Below, piece after piece: positions 17,056-24,897 of a DNA stretch of 64,000 bases. Position numbers and translations under genes: made by a program. Under the pieces are notes generated by a model that was not told where the DNA came from, searched no databases, and was given only the letters and a program-made list of their open reading frames with translations. This stretch comes from Enterobacter genomosp. O (lineage in GTDB: Bacteria > Pseudomonadota > Gammaproteobacteria > Enterobacterales > Enterobacteriaceae). The number at the start of each line of letters is the position of its first letter. Positions within the stretch are counted from its first letter, which is position 1. The stretch spans positions 186,001-250,000 of the forward strand of contig NZ_LECZ01000026.1 of the NCBI RefSeq assembly GCF_001022965.1, read 5' to 3'.

Positions 17056-18066
17056 ATGCAAGTCGGTTTAAAAACATCCACCTCGATCGCGACCGCCACG
17101 GCCACCACCGGGCGCGGGAGTATTGATGCTCCGCAGACCGTCGGGCGGGTCACTGCGCCCGACGCCGGGTTTACCCGTCATTCGTTCCCGGAGTCCGCGC
17201 TGCTGTCGCGCCGTCCGATGCGCTATAACGTACAGCTTAACCAGCAGCTTACCGCGGTACAGCAGGCCGACAGCTATCTGGCAAAAACCGAGACGCAGCT
17301 GCTGCAGTTGCGCCACGTGTCCGGACGCAGCGGTGACGCCAGCGCGCAGGCAGCGGCGCTGCAAAAACACCTTTCGCGCCGCGCGCAGCTGTCTGGCGGT
17401 ACGGTGGATCGCCACCTTAACGTGTCGCTGGAGCAGAAAAACACGGTGAATTTCACCCTGCCGGGCAGCGAAAAACTGCTGCACGCCCCTGACGGGGAAA
17501 CGCTGCTCTTCTCTCTGGGGGGAGCCCGGCGGGAGATGGCGGCCGTTGCGCTGCCGGAAGAGGCGACGCCACGGCAGACGTTAACAAAGCTGAACGTCGG
17601 GCTGGGGCGCTTGGGGATCCATGCCCGACAGACGGGCAGCGGACAGCTGCTTTTCAGCGTTGATGAAAGCCAGTGGGAGCGGGTGAAACAGCACTTTACG
17701 GTGCGCGGAGAAGGCCGACATTACCCGGCGGATGCCTTTACCCTGCTGGCGCCTCAGGCGGAAAACGCCAGCGGCGACGAGGTGATGGCGCTGTCCACGC
17801 GCCGGGAGCGTGAGGGGCAAATGAAGCTGCAGGAGACCCTCAACCACATCACCGGCCAGCGCGGAAAATTGCGCCAGCAGCAGGATCGCGTCAGCGCCCG
17901 CATCAACGATATGGCGACGGTATTCAGTGCGCAGCAGGCGCTGGAAACGTCGCGTAATCTGGGAGAGGGGCTGGCACGCAGCACAAACAGTTTTAGCCAG
18001 ATGTCTCAGGCGCTGGGTGCCCAGGCCAACGTCCGTCTGGCGACAGTGAAAAACCTGCTGGGTTAG
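17056..18066 (+). CDS. lafW: LafW, Flag-2-specific protein of unknown role
   Basis: 336 residues, 6 nt after lfgL and last in the operon. There is no signal peptide. The N-terminus is low-complexity Ala/Thr; a helical region (NQQLTAVQQADSYLAKTETQ) and a C-terminal helical region (QRGKLRQQQDRVSARINDMA) flank a beta-rich middle. Both ends recall axial or hook-associated proteins. In the Flag-2 locus of E. coli 042 a gene called lafW occupies this place and was proposed to be hook-associated; identity here rests mainly on position. No enzymatic motif is seen. Confidence 0.7.
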   Translation: MQVGLKTSTSIATATATTGRGSIDAPQTVGRVTAPDAGFTRHSFPESALLSRRPMRYNVQLNQQLTAVQQADSYLAKTETQLLQLRHVSGRSGDASAQAAALQKHLSRRAQLSGGTVDRHLNVSLEQKNTVNFTLPGSEKLLHAPDGETLLFSLGGARREMAAVALPEEATPRQTLTKLNVGLGRLGIHARQTGSGQLLFSVDESQWERVKQHFTVRGEGRHYPADAFTLLAPQAENASGDEVMALSTRREREGQMKLQETLNHITGQRGKLRQQQDRVSARINDMATVFSAQQALETSRNLGEGLARSTNSFSQMSQALGAQANVRLATVKNLLG

Positions 18067-18071
18067 TGGGT

Positions 18072-18539
18072 TTATCGGGATACCGGATAGAGGAAGATCG
18101 CGCCGTTTTGCCCGACAACCAGCGACTGGTGATTAAAAGAGATGGGCTCCATCCAGTAGTTGGAGTACATCAGCTGGTCCACAAGGCCGTCTATCATCAG
18201 CCCTTTCTTCTCGGTACTGTAATAAATGGGTGTGAGGGTAAAGTAGATCCGGCCGTTTTTTTTCTGCGTTGGCGTAAACTTCCCTTTGAGCACAAAGCGA
18301 TTATCATCCGGGCTGGTGATGTTGGTCATCAGCACGCCGCGCGTAGTTTTCAGGCTCACGTCGTAGATCTCTTTTTGCTGCGACATCAGATCGTAGAACC
18401 CCATCTGGAAGTCGTCCTTCACGTTGCCGTACTGCAGCGTTGAGGTGGTGGTGAAATAGTTAAACGCCAAAGCGACGAGTGCCGCCAGAACGGCGATGAC
18501 GATCGCCAGTTTACGGCGTTTTGCATGTAGCCAGTTCAT
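18072..18539 (-). CDS. Membrane-anchored partner protein encoded with LafZ
   Basis: 155 residues. One N-terminal transmembrane helix (residues ~11-28, after a basic KRRK stretch) is followed by a periplasmic beta-rich domain with no recognised motif. The gene overlaps the end of lafZ by 29 nt, so the two are co-translated. A membrane winged-helix regulator plus a small single-pass periplasmic partner is the arrangement of ToxR/ToxS and TcpP/TcpH, where the partner stabilises or tunes the regulator. By analogy this may be a LafZ cofactor; that is inference. It is convergent with lafW, 5 nt apart. Confidence 0.7.
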   Translation of the reverse strand: MNWLHAKRRKLAIVIAVLAALVALAFNYFTTTSTLQYGNVKDDFQMGFYDLMSQQKEIYDVSLKTTRGVLMTNITSPDDNRFVLKGKFTPTQKKNGRIYFTLTPIYYSTEKKGLMIDGLVDQLMYSNYWMEPISFNHQSLVVGQNGAIFLYPVSR

Positions 18540-19446
18540 GAAGCTTCCTTCGGGTTTCTCGCAGGATTAGGTTATTCAGCTGGACCGTATCGGTACGCCA
18601 GTGATAAATGGCCATCGCCAGCTGCTTGCTGTCGCATTTATTGGCCAGCGTGAAGCTGTAGTTCAGCGTCGCATTGGTGCTATGAAAGAAGATCTGCATC
18701 GTGGCGGACTGCATCTGGATCTGCTGGTTGATGGCATACAGCGAGTCTTTCAACTTGCCGTACAGGTTCACGGAAATATAGGGCGGATCGCCTGCCGTTT
18801 CGACGGCGTAAATATGAATGTTGCTGTAAACGCCAGCCTGGATCTCCCGGGAAACCAGATGCTCGCTGTATCCGCCAAGCAGATGCCAGCAGGCACTTGC
18901 CGTGACGATGGCGGTGACGATCATGACCAGCAGAAAGCTGAAAATGCTGTGACGGCGCTTTTCTGGTTCCGCCACCGGCGCGGCGATAACCGCAGGTGCG
19001 AGGTCATCGCCTGCGTCAGGCTGCTCCGGTTCAATCAGAGGAGCGGCATTGAGCGGCGCATCGGCAGGCGCTGTTTCAGCCTCCGTCTCGTCTTCCTTAA
19101 CGGTGTCATCGTCTTTTTCGACAAAGCAGCAATACTCGGCTTCGATCAGATAGCCCTTGCGCGGGATCGTTTTGATGATGCGCTGGTTTTTGCCATCATC
19201 TTCTAATGCGGTGCGCAATGCGTGAATGGCATTTGGCAAACTATTATTGCCGATGACCCGGCGTTCCCAGACCAGAGTAGTTAACTCTTCGCGGGTAAAT
19301 ATTTTACCGGCATCCTGAACCAAAATATCCAGCAGCTTGAGCTGATATTCTCCCAGGCGTTTACGTTCCCCGGTGGTTAAATGGAGAATCGATCCTGAGG
19401 TGACGTCAACCAGCCAGTTGTTTACGGAGCAATAACGTTTATTCAT
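18511..19446 (-). CDS. lafZ: LafZ, membrane-bound ToxR/CadC-type transcription regulator
   Basis: 311 residues. Residues ~10-105 are an OmpR-type winged helix with the ToxR-family ending IIKTIPRKGYLIEAE. An acidic, proline/alanine-rich linker spans ~110-162, then RRHS and one transmembrane helix (~167-190), then a periplasmic domain of ~120 residues with two cysteines. The DNA-binding part is therefore cytoplasmic and the sensor periplasmic. A lafZ gene between lfgL/lafW and lafA is a known part of Flag-2 loci. It is transcribed away from lafA over a 745-nt AT-rich gap, and is well placed to control lafA. Its signal and targets are unknown. Confidence 0.82.
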   Translation of the reverse strand: MNKRYCSVNNWLVDVTSGSILHLTTGERKRLGEYQLKLLDILVQDAGKIFTREELTTLVWERRVIGNNSLPNAIHALRTALEDDGKNQRIIKTIPRKGYLIEAEYCCFVEKDDDTVKEDETEAETAPADAPLNAAPLIEPEQPDAGDDLAPAVIAAPVAEPEKRRHSIFSFLLVMIVTAIVTASACWHLLGGYSEHLVSREIQAGVYSNIHIYAVETAGDPPYISVNLYGKLKDSLYAINQQIQMQSATMQIFFHSTNATLNYSFTLANKCDSKQLAMAIYHWRTDTVQLNNLILRETRRKLHELATCKTP

Positions 19447-20191
19447 TTATATAGTATGGATTCTTCCACCTCAGCAGTATGGCGATAATCTGTTGGGCAC
19501 CTGAAGGTATCAGAGATTATCCGATTGAGTTGTTAACTCCATTTAGAATTCTTAATGAATGCCGCCTGCCTGCGGGAGAGTATACGTGGGCGCTGAGGTT
19601 TTCCGTTGTCGTTCAATTTTATGCGGCACCGGAAAGGGTTTCACCTGCTTTACGCCCCTAAGGGAAGGAATAATCTTTTCCTGCCCTCTTTTTACGCGAT
19701 AAAAATGTGATGCGCAACACCATTTTTAACAATATGAGAGGGAGTAAATGAACGCTATTGCCTGAACGTTAATAATAATAATTAAATAAAACTTATGTTA
19801 TTTCGATGATCATAAAGTGAATATGTTGTGTTGATGGCGTGATCTGTTTGATAACGATCATGGTTTCAGTAAGGCGCTTAAAAAAATAATAAACCGCGTT
19901 TAATTTATTTGTTTTTTGGTCGCTCTGTTAATGGTTTTATATTTTATCGTCTCGCATAAGGTAAATGAGAACGGTACTTTTTATATTAAGTATTATTAAT
20001 AAAATATGGAATGACCTCTGTCGGCTGTTAAAACACGGCATAAGAATTTTAAACGCTTTTAAATCAAACTGATAATTCACTTTCTGTTCAAATAATGAAC
20101 ATTTGGATATTTTCGATTTAATCTTCGGGAGTGCCGTGTCGTCTTTACTCAGTACAACATCTGAATTACCAGGACGAAAAAAGGAATCATT
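19447..20191. other. AT-rich non-coding region between lafZ and lafA
   Basis: This 745-nt stretch has no convincing gene. It is strongly AT-rich from about 19680 on, with A/T tracts near 19770-19795, 19880-19920 and 19980-20010, in contrast to GC-rich flagellar genes on both sides. It must hold the promoters of both lafZ and lafA. A five-codon ORF (ATG at 19748 after AGAGGGAGT, ending TGA at 19765) is visible but probably meaningless. The tracts could be sites for H-NS-type silencing or for LafZ, or the lafA transcript could have a long leader. None of these is proved by the sequence. Confidence 0.6.
20050..20075 (+). promoter_or_regulatory. Possible sigma-28 (LafS) promoter of lafA
   Basis: TAAA at 20050-20053 and ACTGATAA at 20068-20075 resemble the flagellar sigma-28 pattern TAAA-N15-GCCGATAA; the -10 element matches at 6 of 8 positions, but the spacing is 14 rather than 15. 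It would give a leader of about 110 nt before lafA. It is the best of several weak candidates in the region. Confidence 0.3.
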
Positions 20192-21079
20192 ATGTCATTC
20201 TCTATCTTTACCAGCGCTTCCTCCATGTCATCCATTAATGCGATGAACAAATCCAACAACATGCTGTCCACCGCGATGGAACGTCTGGGTACCGGCAAAC
20301 GCATTAACTCCGCTGCCGACGATGCGGCAGGTCTGCAGATCGCAACCCGCCTGCAGGGCCAGAGCAACGGTATGAACGTCGCAAAACGTAACATCGCTGA
20401 TGCGACCGCGCTGCTGCAAACCTCTGAAGGCGCGTTCGATGAAGTGAGCAACATCATGTACCGCATGAAAGACCTTGCTACGCAGGCAGCGAACGACACC
20501 AACACCCAGAAAGACCGTGATGCTATCAACTCTGAGCTGAATGACCTGAACTCCGAGCTGGGCAACATCATGAACAACACCTCTTATGCGGGTGACAAAC
20601 TGTTCGGCGCGTCAGGCAAATTCGGCAAAGAGCTGAACTTCCAGATCGGTTCTTCTACTGATGAAACCATGAAGGTTAACCTGTCTGCAGAACTCGGTGC
20701 TAGCGGTGCAAACGCGCTGACTAACGCCAGCGGCCAGTTCAGCAAAATTCAGGCGCTGGCTACCGGTAGCGGCGGCAAGCTGAACCTGACTTCCGCCAGC
20801 GATGCAAAAGCATTGATGACCGCGCTGGAAGGTTCTCTGGATGACGTGGGTTCTGTACGTTCCAAAATGGGTGCGAGCATTAACCGCCTGAGCCACACCG
20901 CGGCGAACCTGGCAAACATGAAAGACAACACCGATCTGGCGCTGAGCAACATCCAGGATGCGGACTACGCGACCGAAGCGTCAAGCATGACCCGTAACCA
21001 GATGCTGGCACAAACCGGTATGTCCATGCTGAAGCAGTCCAACAGCATGTCCGGCATGGTTATGTCTCTGCTGGGCTAA
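20192..21079 (+). CDS. lafA: Lateral flagellin LafA
   Basis: 295 residues. The D0/D1 ends are standard flagellin: AMERLGTGKRINSAADDAAG and IADATALLQTSEGAFDEVSN at the N-terminus, and IQDADYATEASSMTRNQMLA ending in MVMSLLG at the C-terminus. The variable middle (~150-205) is very short and rich in Ser, Thr, Ala and Gly, so the filament surface is small but offers hydroxyl groups and a few lysines for modification. The AAAAAAGGA ribosome binding site is strong. The gene is monocistronic, ending in a terminator 27 nt downstream. The chaperone is LafC and the cap LafB. Confidence 0.96.
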   Translation: MSFSIFTSASSMSSINAMNKSNNMLSTAMERLGTGKRINSAADDAAGLQIATRLQGQSNGMNVAKRNIADATALLQTSEGAFDEVSNIMYRMKDLATQAANDTNTQKDRDAINSELNDLNSELGNIMNNTSYAGDKLFGASGKFGKELNFQIGSSTDETMKVNLSAELGASGANALTNASGQFSKIQALATGSGGKLNLTSASDAKALMTALEGSLDDVGSVRSKMGASINRLSHTAANLANMKDNTDLALSNIQDADYATEASSMTRNQMLAQTGMSMLKQSNSMSGMVMSLLG

Positions 21080-21105
21080 TCTGATCCGGAACAACATCAA
21101 AAAAT

Positions 21106-21130
21106 AACACCGCTGTAAGGCGGTGTTTTT
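21106..21130 (+). terminator. Rho-independent terminator of lafA
   Basis: A perfect 8-bp stem AACACCGC / GCGGTGTT (21106-21113 and 21120-21127) with a 6-nt loop is followed by TTT. It separates abundant lafA mRNA from the lafB operon. Confidence 0.88.
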
Positions 21131-21138
21131 GTATCCGC

Positions 21139-21169
21139 TCCGCTTTTTCCGCCACGCGGAAAAAGCGGA
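21139..21169. repeat. Perfect 14-bp inverted repeat upstream of lafB
   Basis: TCCGCTTTTTCCGC (21139-21152) and its exact reverse complement (21156-21169) are separated by CAC. It lies just after the lafA terminator and ~53 nt before the -24 element of the lafB promoter. It could be a second hairpin blocking read-through, or a dyad bound by the enhancer-binding protein LafK. No T-run follows it, which weakens a terminator reading. Confidence 0.75.
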
Positions 21170-21221
21170 AGTGCGCATTCCTTCTCATATATAACTCTTT
21201 GAAAATAAACTACAAAATAAT

Positions 21222-21237
21222 TGGCACGATGATTGCT
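21222..21237 (+). promoter_or_regulatory. Sigma-54 promoter of the lafB operon
   Basis: TGGCACG-ATGA-TTGCT is an exact match to the sigma-54 consensus, with GG at 21223-21224 and GC at 21235-21236. The end of the -12 element is 48 nt from the lafB ATG, the same distance as at lfgB. Because the operon contains lafS, a promoter independent of LafS is what the regulatory cascade requires. Confidence 0.9.
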
Positions 21238-21284
21238 AGGTATGAAGCATACCGATCATAACGTGCGTGACAGGAGAACCGACT

Positions 21285-22619
21285 ATGTCTGATATCGAAC
21301 CCTCACAGATGGCGTCAACGCTAGCAGGCTACGACATCCTTGCCATGCAAAACGCAATAACAACACAGAAAAGTACCTATGACGCCCAGTCGAAAGCGCT
21401 CGCGTCGCTGCGTACTGCACTAACAACCTTCCGCAGTTCAATCACCGCGCTGAACTCCAGCAGCGCCAGCGTGTTGAAAAACATCGCCACCATGAACCAG
21501 GAAGGCATTGCGACGATCAACGCCAGCGCCAGCGCGCGTAAAGGGACTTACAGCCTGAACGTCACTCAGCTCGCGACCGCCCAGCAGAAAAGTTTCTCAG
21601 GGCTGGATGATGACGCCATCAAAAACGCGAGCGGTACGCTGAAGATCAACCTCAATGGCGAAAGCATTGAGATTGAGATGGACGGGCTGAACAGCCTCTC
21701 TGATTTTGCTGATGCCATTAATAAAACCGACTTCCCGAGCGCGGCGGATAATTCTTCCACCACGGCGACCACCGCGCAGAACGGCGTGACCGCATCGCTG
21801 ATGCGCATTGATGGCAACGTTTCGCTGATGCTGAGCAGCGACCAGAGCGGCGAGAAGTACGATATCCAGCTGGACACCAGCGGGATGACGGCCGGGCAGA
21901 ACATTTTCGATAACCCCGAGACGATCACCAACGGGAAAGATGCGAAATTCACGCTTGGTGACTCGGCGAAAGAGTATTCCAGCAGTTCCAACACCCTGGA
22001 CGATCTGGTTGACGGCGTCTCCATTAAGCTGACCAGCACCACGGAGGCGAACAAGCCGCTGGTTATCTCTATCGATACCGATACCACCGAAACAAAGAAC
22101 CAGATCCAGGCGTTCCTTGATGCCTACAACACCCTGCGCGATACCCTCACGGACATGACGAAAAGCGGCACCAGCGCGGATACGCGCGGCGCTTTCGCGG
22201 GCGATGCCAGCATGTCCTCGCTCAGCAGCAGCCTTGGCAATCTCCTGCGCGGGACCTTTGGCGACCAGAACATGAGTAAGTTCGGCATTGCCGCGGATAA
22301 GGACGGCAAGCTCACCCTCGATTCAGACGTGCTGGAAAAGCAGCTCAAAAATGACCCGCAGACGGTCGCGCAGTTCTTCAACGGCAACGACGGCCTGATT
22401 AAGGCGATGGACAAGTCGCTGGATAAATACCTCAGCACCAGCAGCGGCCTGCTGAAAACTCGTCAGGACTCACTGGATCGTCAGAAGACGGAAATCGACA
22501 CCAAAACCGAAAAAATGAACACGCGTTGGCAATCGTCCTACGACCGCTACCTCAAGCAGTTTACGCAGCTGCAGAAAATCATGACGCAGATGAACAACAC
22601 CATGAGCATGTTTGTTTAA
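21285..22619 (+). CDS. lafB: Lateral filament cap protein LafB (FliD-type)
   Basis: 444 residues from the ATG at 21285, chosen because AGGAG at 21272-21276 is spaced for it; a GTG at 21267 is in frame but upstream of that site. The FliD/HAP2 pattern is clear: N-terminal helices (NAITTQKSTYDAQSKALASL), a beta-rich middle, and a C-terminal coiled coil (LDRQKTEIDTKTEKMNTRWQ) ending MNNTMSMFV. It caps the filament tip and folds LafA subunits. It is the first gene of the lafBCDEFSTU operon. Confidence 0.93.
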   Translation: MSDIEPSQMASTLAGYDILAMQNAITTQKSTYDAQSKALASLRTALTTFRSSITALNSSSASVLKNIATMNQEGIATINASASARKGTYSLNVTQLATAQQKSFSGLDDDAIKNASGTLKINLNGESIEIEMDGLNSLSDFADAINKTDFPSAADNSSTTATTAQNGVTASLMRIDGNVSLMLSSDQSGEKYDIQLDTSGMTAGQNIFDNPETITNGKDAKFTLGDSAKEYSSSSNTLDDLVDGVSIKLTSTTEANKPLVISIDTDTTETKNQIQAFLDAYNTLRDTLTDMTKSGTSADTRGAFAGDASMSSLSSSLGNLLRGTFGDQNMSKFGIAADKDGKLTLDSDVLEKQLKNDPQTVAQFFNGNDGLIKAMDKSLDKYLSTSSGLLKTRQDSLDRQKTEIDTKTEKMNTRWQSSYDRYLKQFTQLQKIMTQMNNTMSMFV

Positions 22620-22640
22620 CTCTAAGGGAACCGACTTTCA

Positions 22641-23033
22641 ATGTACGGAAATGATCAGGAAGGCTACGGCCTGTATCAACAATCCGATCTGGCTATTCAG
22701 GCCTCGGCAGCGAACCCGCACCAGCTGGTGCTGATGCTGTTCAACGGGCTGATGGATGAGCTCGTCCGCGCCAAAAGCCATATTGTTGCTCGTCGCTACG
22801 AGCGCAAGGCGCAGAGCATCAATAAGTGCATCGACATTCTCAATGCGCTGACCAGCTCGCTGGATTTCGAAAAGGGCGGCGAGCTGGCGCTGAGCCTGGC
22901 GAACCTGTACGACTACTGTGTTTATCGTCTGTATGACGCCAGCCATAAGCTCTCGGTCGAAATTATTGATGAGGTGGAAGTGATCCTCGGCAATATCCAG
23001 GATGGCTGGCAGCGCATGGGCCAGACGGCATGA
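22641..23033 (+). CDS. lafC: Lateral flagellin chaperone LafC (FliS-type)
   Basis: 130 residues. The FliS signature is intact: PHQLVLMLFNGLMDELVRAK and KCIDILNALTSSLDFEKGGE, then NLYDYCVYRLYDAS. FliS binds the C-terminus of flagellin in the cytoplasm and keeps it unfolded for export; the client here is LafA. It overlaps lafD by 4 nt (ATGA). Confidence 0.93.
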   Translation: MYGNDQEGYGLYQQSDLAIQASAANPHQLVLMLFNGLMDELVRAKSHIVARRYERKAQSINKCIDILNALTSSLDFEKGGELALSLANLYDYCVYRLYDASHKLSVEIIDEVEVILGNIQDGWQRMGQTA

Positions 23034-23335
23034 GCATGCTACGCGTCATTCAGGTCTTAACGCGGGGATTACGCCAGGCGACGGAAGATCACAACTGGTC
23101 CGCCGTGATGAACGTGGATACCAAAATCGCCGAGCTGCTGACCGCCATCAAGGGGAAAACGCTGGCGGCGGACGAGCGGCAGGCGCTGGACGAGCTGCAA
23201 AAGGTTCACCGGCAGGCGCGCGAGTATTGCCAGGGCGAGAGCGATAAGGTTGAGGCCAAACTTAACCTCGCGATGCGCAATCGCGAAGGGGCGGCGGCCT
23301 ACGCTCTGTTTGCTGACGATGGAGGCGTGCGCTGA
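23030..23335 (+). CDS. lafD: LafD, FliT-like export chaperone
   Basis: 101 residues, helical and charged, between lafC (FliS) and lafE (FliK), coupled to both by short overlaps (ATGA with lafC, one nucleotide with lafE). Sequence similarity within the FliT family is low, so the call leans on the fixed fliD-S-T-K-like order. FliT normally chaperones the FliD cap; LafD should serve LafB. Confidence 0.75.
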   Translation: MSMLRVIQVLTRGLRQATEDHNWSAVMNVDTKIAELLTAIKGKTLAADERQALDELQKVHRQAREYCQGESDKVEAKLNLAMRNREGAAAYALFADDGGVR

Positions 23336-24402
23336 TGGATATCCTCAACCTGGCACAGGGGATGCTCAACGGCTCCGGCCTGCCCATGCAGGCCGAACCG
23401 ATTGCTGGCCCGAAAGCGGTGGAAACTGCCGTGCAGACGCCGGCGGCGTTTAACGACGCGCTGCTGAACGTGATTAATTCTCTCATGATCGGGCAGACCA
23501 AAACGACGCGCGACAGCACCGTGAGTGCGGTGCCGCTTCCACAAAGCCGCGACGATGATGACGATGAGACCGTCGACGCGCCGACGCCGGGCGATTCCCT
23601 GCTGAAAGCCGATGCACCGCAGCAGCTGCTGGAGGCGCTGCTGATGACCAGCCAGATGCCGGTGCAGCCGCCTTCCGGCTACCTTGCGAAGGCGCAGCCC
23701 GCCGTTGACACCGTGATGCCAAACCTGCAGCCGCAGCTGGCGGTGCAGGCACTGCCGATGGGCATTTCTCCTTCGCTTTCTCATCCACAACAGGCGACAC
23801 CGGTGAGCCCTGTCGACCCCGCGGCGAGCCCGCTGCCTGCCGTGCAGTCCATCGCCCCGACGCTGATGGCGGCTATGGCACCGGTGGCCCAGACGACCCT
23901 CATTACCCCGCAGCCGGGAAGCGACATTGCCGCCGCTCCGACATCCTCACCGTCGCCGGTACCGACCACAACATTGAAAATGGATCCCGAGCCCGGGCGC
24001 TGGGGGGAACAGCTGCAGCGCGCGCTGGGCGAGCGTTTGCAGGTGCAGGTGAAGCAGCAAATTCAGCATGCCACTATCCGCCTGGACCCGCCGGATATGG
24101 GGAAAATCGATATTTCTATGCAGGTCGATAACGGGCGCGTGCAGGTGCAGATCAACGCCAGCCACGCCGAGGTGTATCGCGCTCTGCAGCAGACGAGCAA
24201 CGACCTTCGTCAGAGCCTGACGGAGCAGCATTTTGTCCAGGTTAACGTGCAGGTGTCATCCCAGTCCGGGGGGCAACAGCAGGGCCGAGGACAATCATTC
24301 ACCGGGGAGCACAACGCCATCCTGGCGGGAGCGGAAATCGCGGCCAATACAGCGGATTCGCCGGACCTCCGACGCGATGACTCGGTACTACTTACGGTTT
24401 AA
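23335..24402 (+). CDS. lafE: LafE, FliK-type hook-length control protein
   Basis: 355 residues. The first ~210 are Pro/Gln/Ala-rich and low in structure, the secreted ruler part. Residues ~215-320 form the FliK C-terminal domain: WGEQLQRALGERLQVQ, then ATIRLDPPDMGKIDISMQVD and VQINASHAEVYRALQQ. It measures the hook and switches export from LfgE to filament proteins. It shares one nucleotide with lafD. Confidence 0.9.
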   Translation: MDILNLAQGMLNGSGLPMQAEPIAGPKAVETAVQTPAAFNDALLNVINSLMIGQTKTTRDSTVSAVPLPQSRDDDDDETVDAPTPGDSLLKADAPQQLLEALLMTSQMPVQPPSGYLAKAQPAVDTVMPNLQPQLAVQALPMGISPSLSHPQQATPVSPVDPAASPLPAVQSIAPTLMAAMAPVAQTTLITPQPGSDIAAAPTSSPSPVPTTTLKMDPEPGRWGEQLQRALGERLQVQVKQQIQHATIRLDPPDMGKIDISMQVDNGRVQVQINASHAEVYRALQQTSNDLRQSLTEQHFVQVNVQVSSQSGGQQQGRGQSFTGEHNAILAGAEIAANTADSPDLRRDDSVLLTV

Positions 24403-24413
24403 ACAAAGACGAT

Positions 24414-24884
24414 ATGAACGTAAAAACACTCTCTTTCGGCCTCGTTATCGCCCTCTTCACCGCCATGCTGGCGGCGGGGATGACGGTAGTGGGTACGCAT
24501 TTGCTACGTATGGATGAAGCGACAGGCAGCAGTTTCTTATCCGGGATATTCAGCAGCTCTGACAAGGGAGTCGTGGAGTTTGTAGAGATTAAAAACGTCG
24601 TGATAACCCTGAAGGGGAACGGGGAGACGGAACGCTACCTGCTGCTGGAGCTGAACCTGGCGACCAGTGGCCCGGAAGAGGCAACGAAAGCGAAGGATAT
24701 GATCCCGGCGGTGCGTGGCGCAACGGTTAGCCTGCTCTCCGATCTCGACTACGACGAAGTGCGCGCCATGAGCGTTAACCAGCTGCACGATAAGCTGCAG
24801 GCCGCCTACCGCGAGCGGTTCAAGAGCCTGAAGATGGACGTCCCTTTTAACGACGTCATCATCAGCAAAATGGTCTTCCAGTGA
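24414..24884 (+). CDS. lafF: LafF, FliL-type basal body membrane protein
   Basis: 156 residues. One N-terminal transmembrane helix (TLSFGLVIALFTAMLAAGMTV region) is followed by a periplasmic FliL domain, with VEFVEIKNVVITLKG and the terminal FNDVIISKMVFQ. FliL surrounds or supports the stator units; its position upstream of lafT/lafU fits. It lies 12 nt after lafE. Confidence 0.87.
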   Translation: MNVKTLSFGLVIALFTAMLAAGMTVVGTHLLRMDEATGSSFLSGIFSSSDKGVVEFVEIKNVVITLKGNGETERYLLLELNLATSGPEEATKAKDMIPAVRGATVSLLSDLDYDEVRAMSVNQLHDKLQAAYRERFKSLKMDVPFNDVIISKMVFQ

Positions 24885-24897
24885 CGGTTAAGCCGTA

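Noticed and set aside
19479-19661. 60-codon open frame in the lafZ-lafA gap
   Set aside because: No ribosome binding site, no recognisable sequence, and composition like the surrounding non-coding DNA.
19748-19765. Five-codon ORF with a good ribosome binding site upstream of lafA
   Set aside because: Too short to judge; no stem-loop downstream that would make it a leader peptide.
20114-20140. GCCGTGTC at 20133 as the -10 of a lafA promoter
   Set aside because: No -35 element of the sigma-28 type lies at the required distance.
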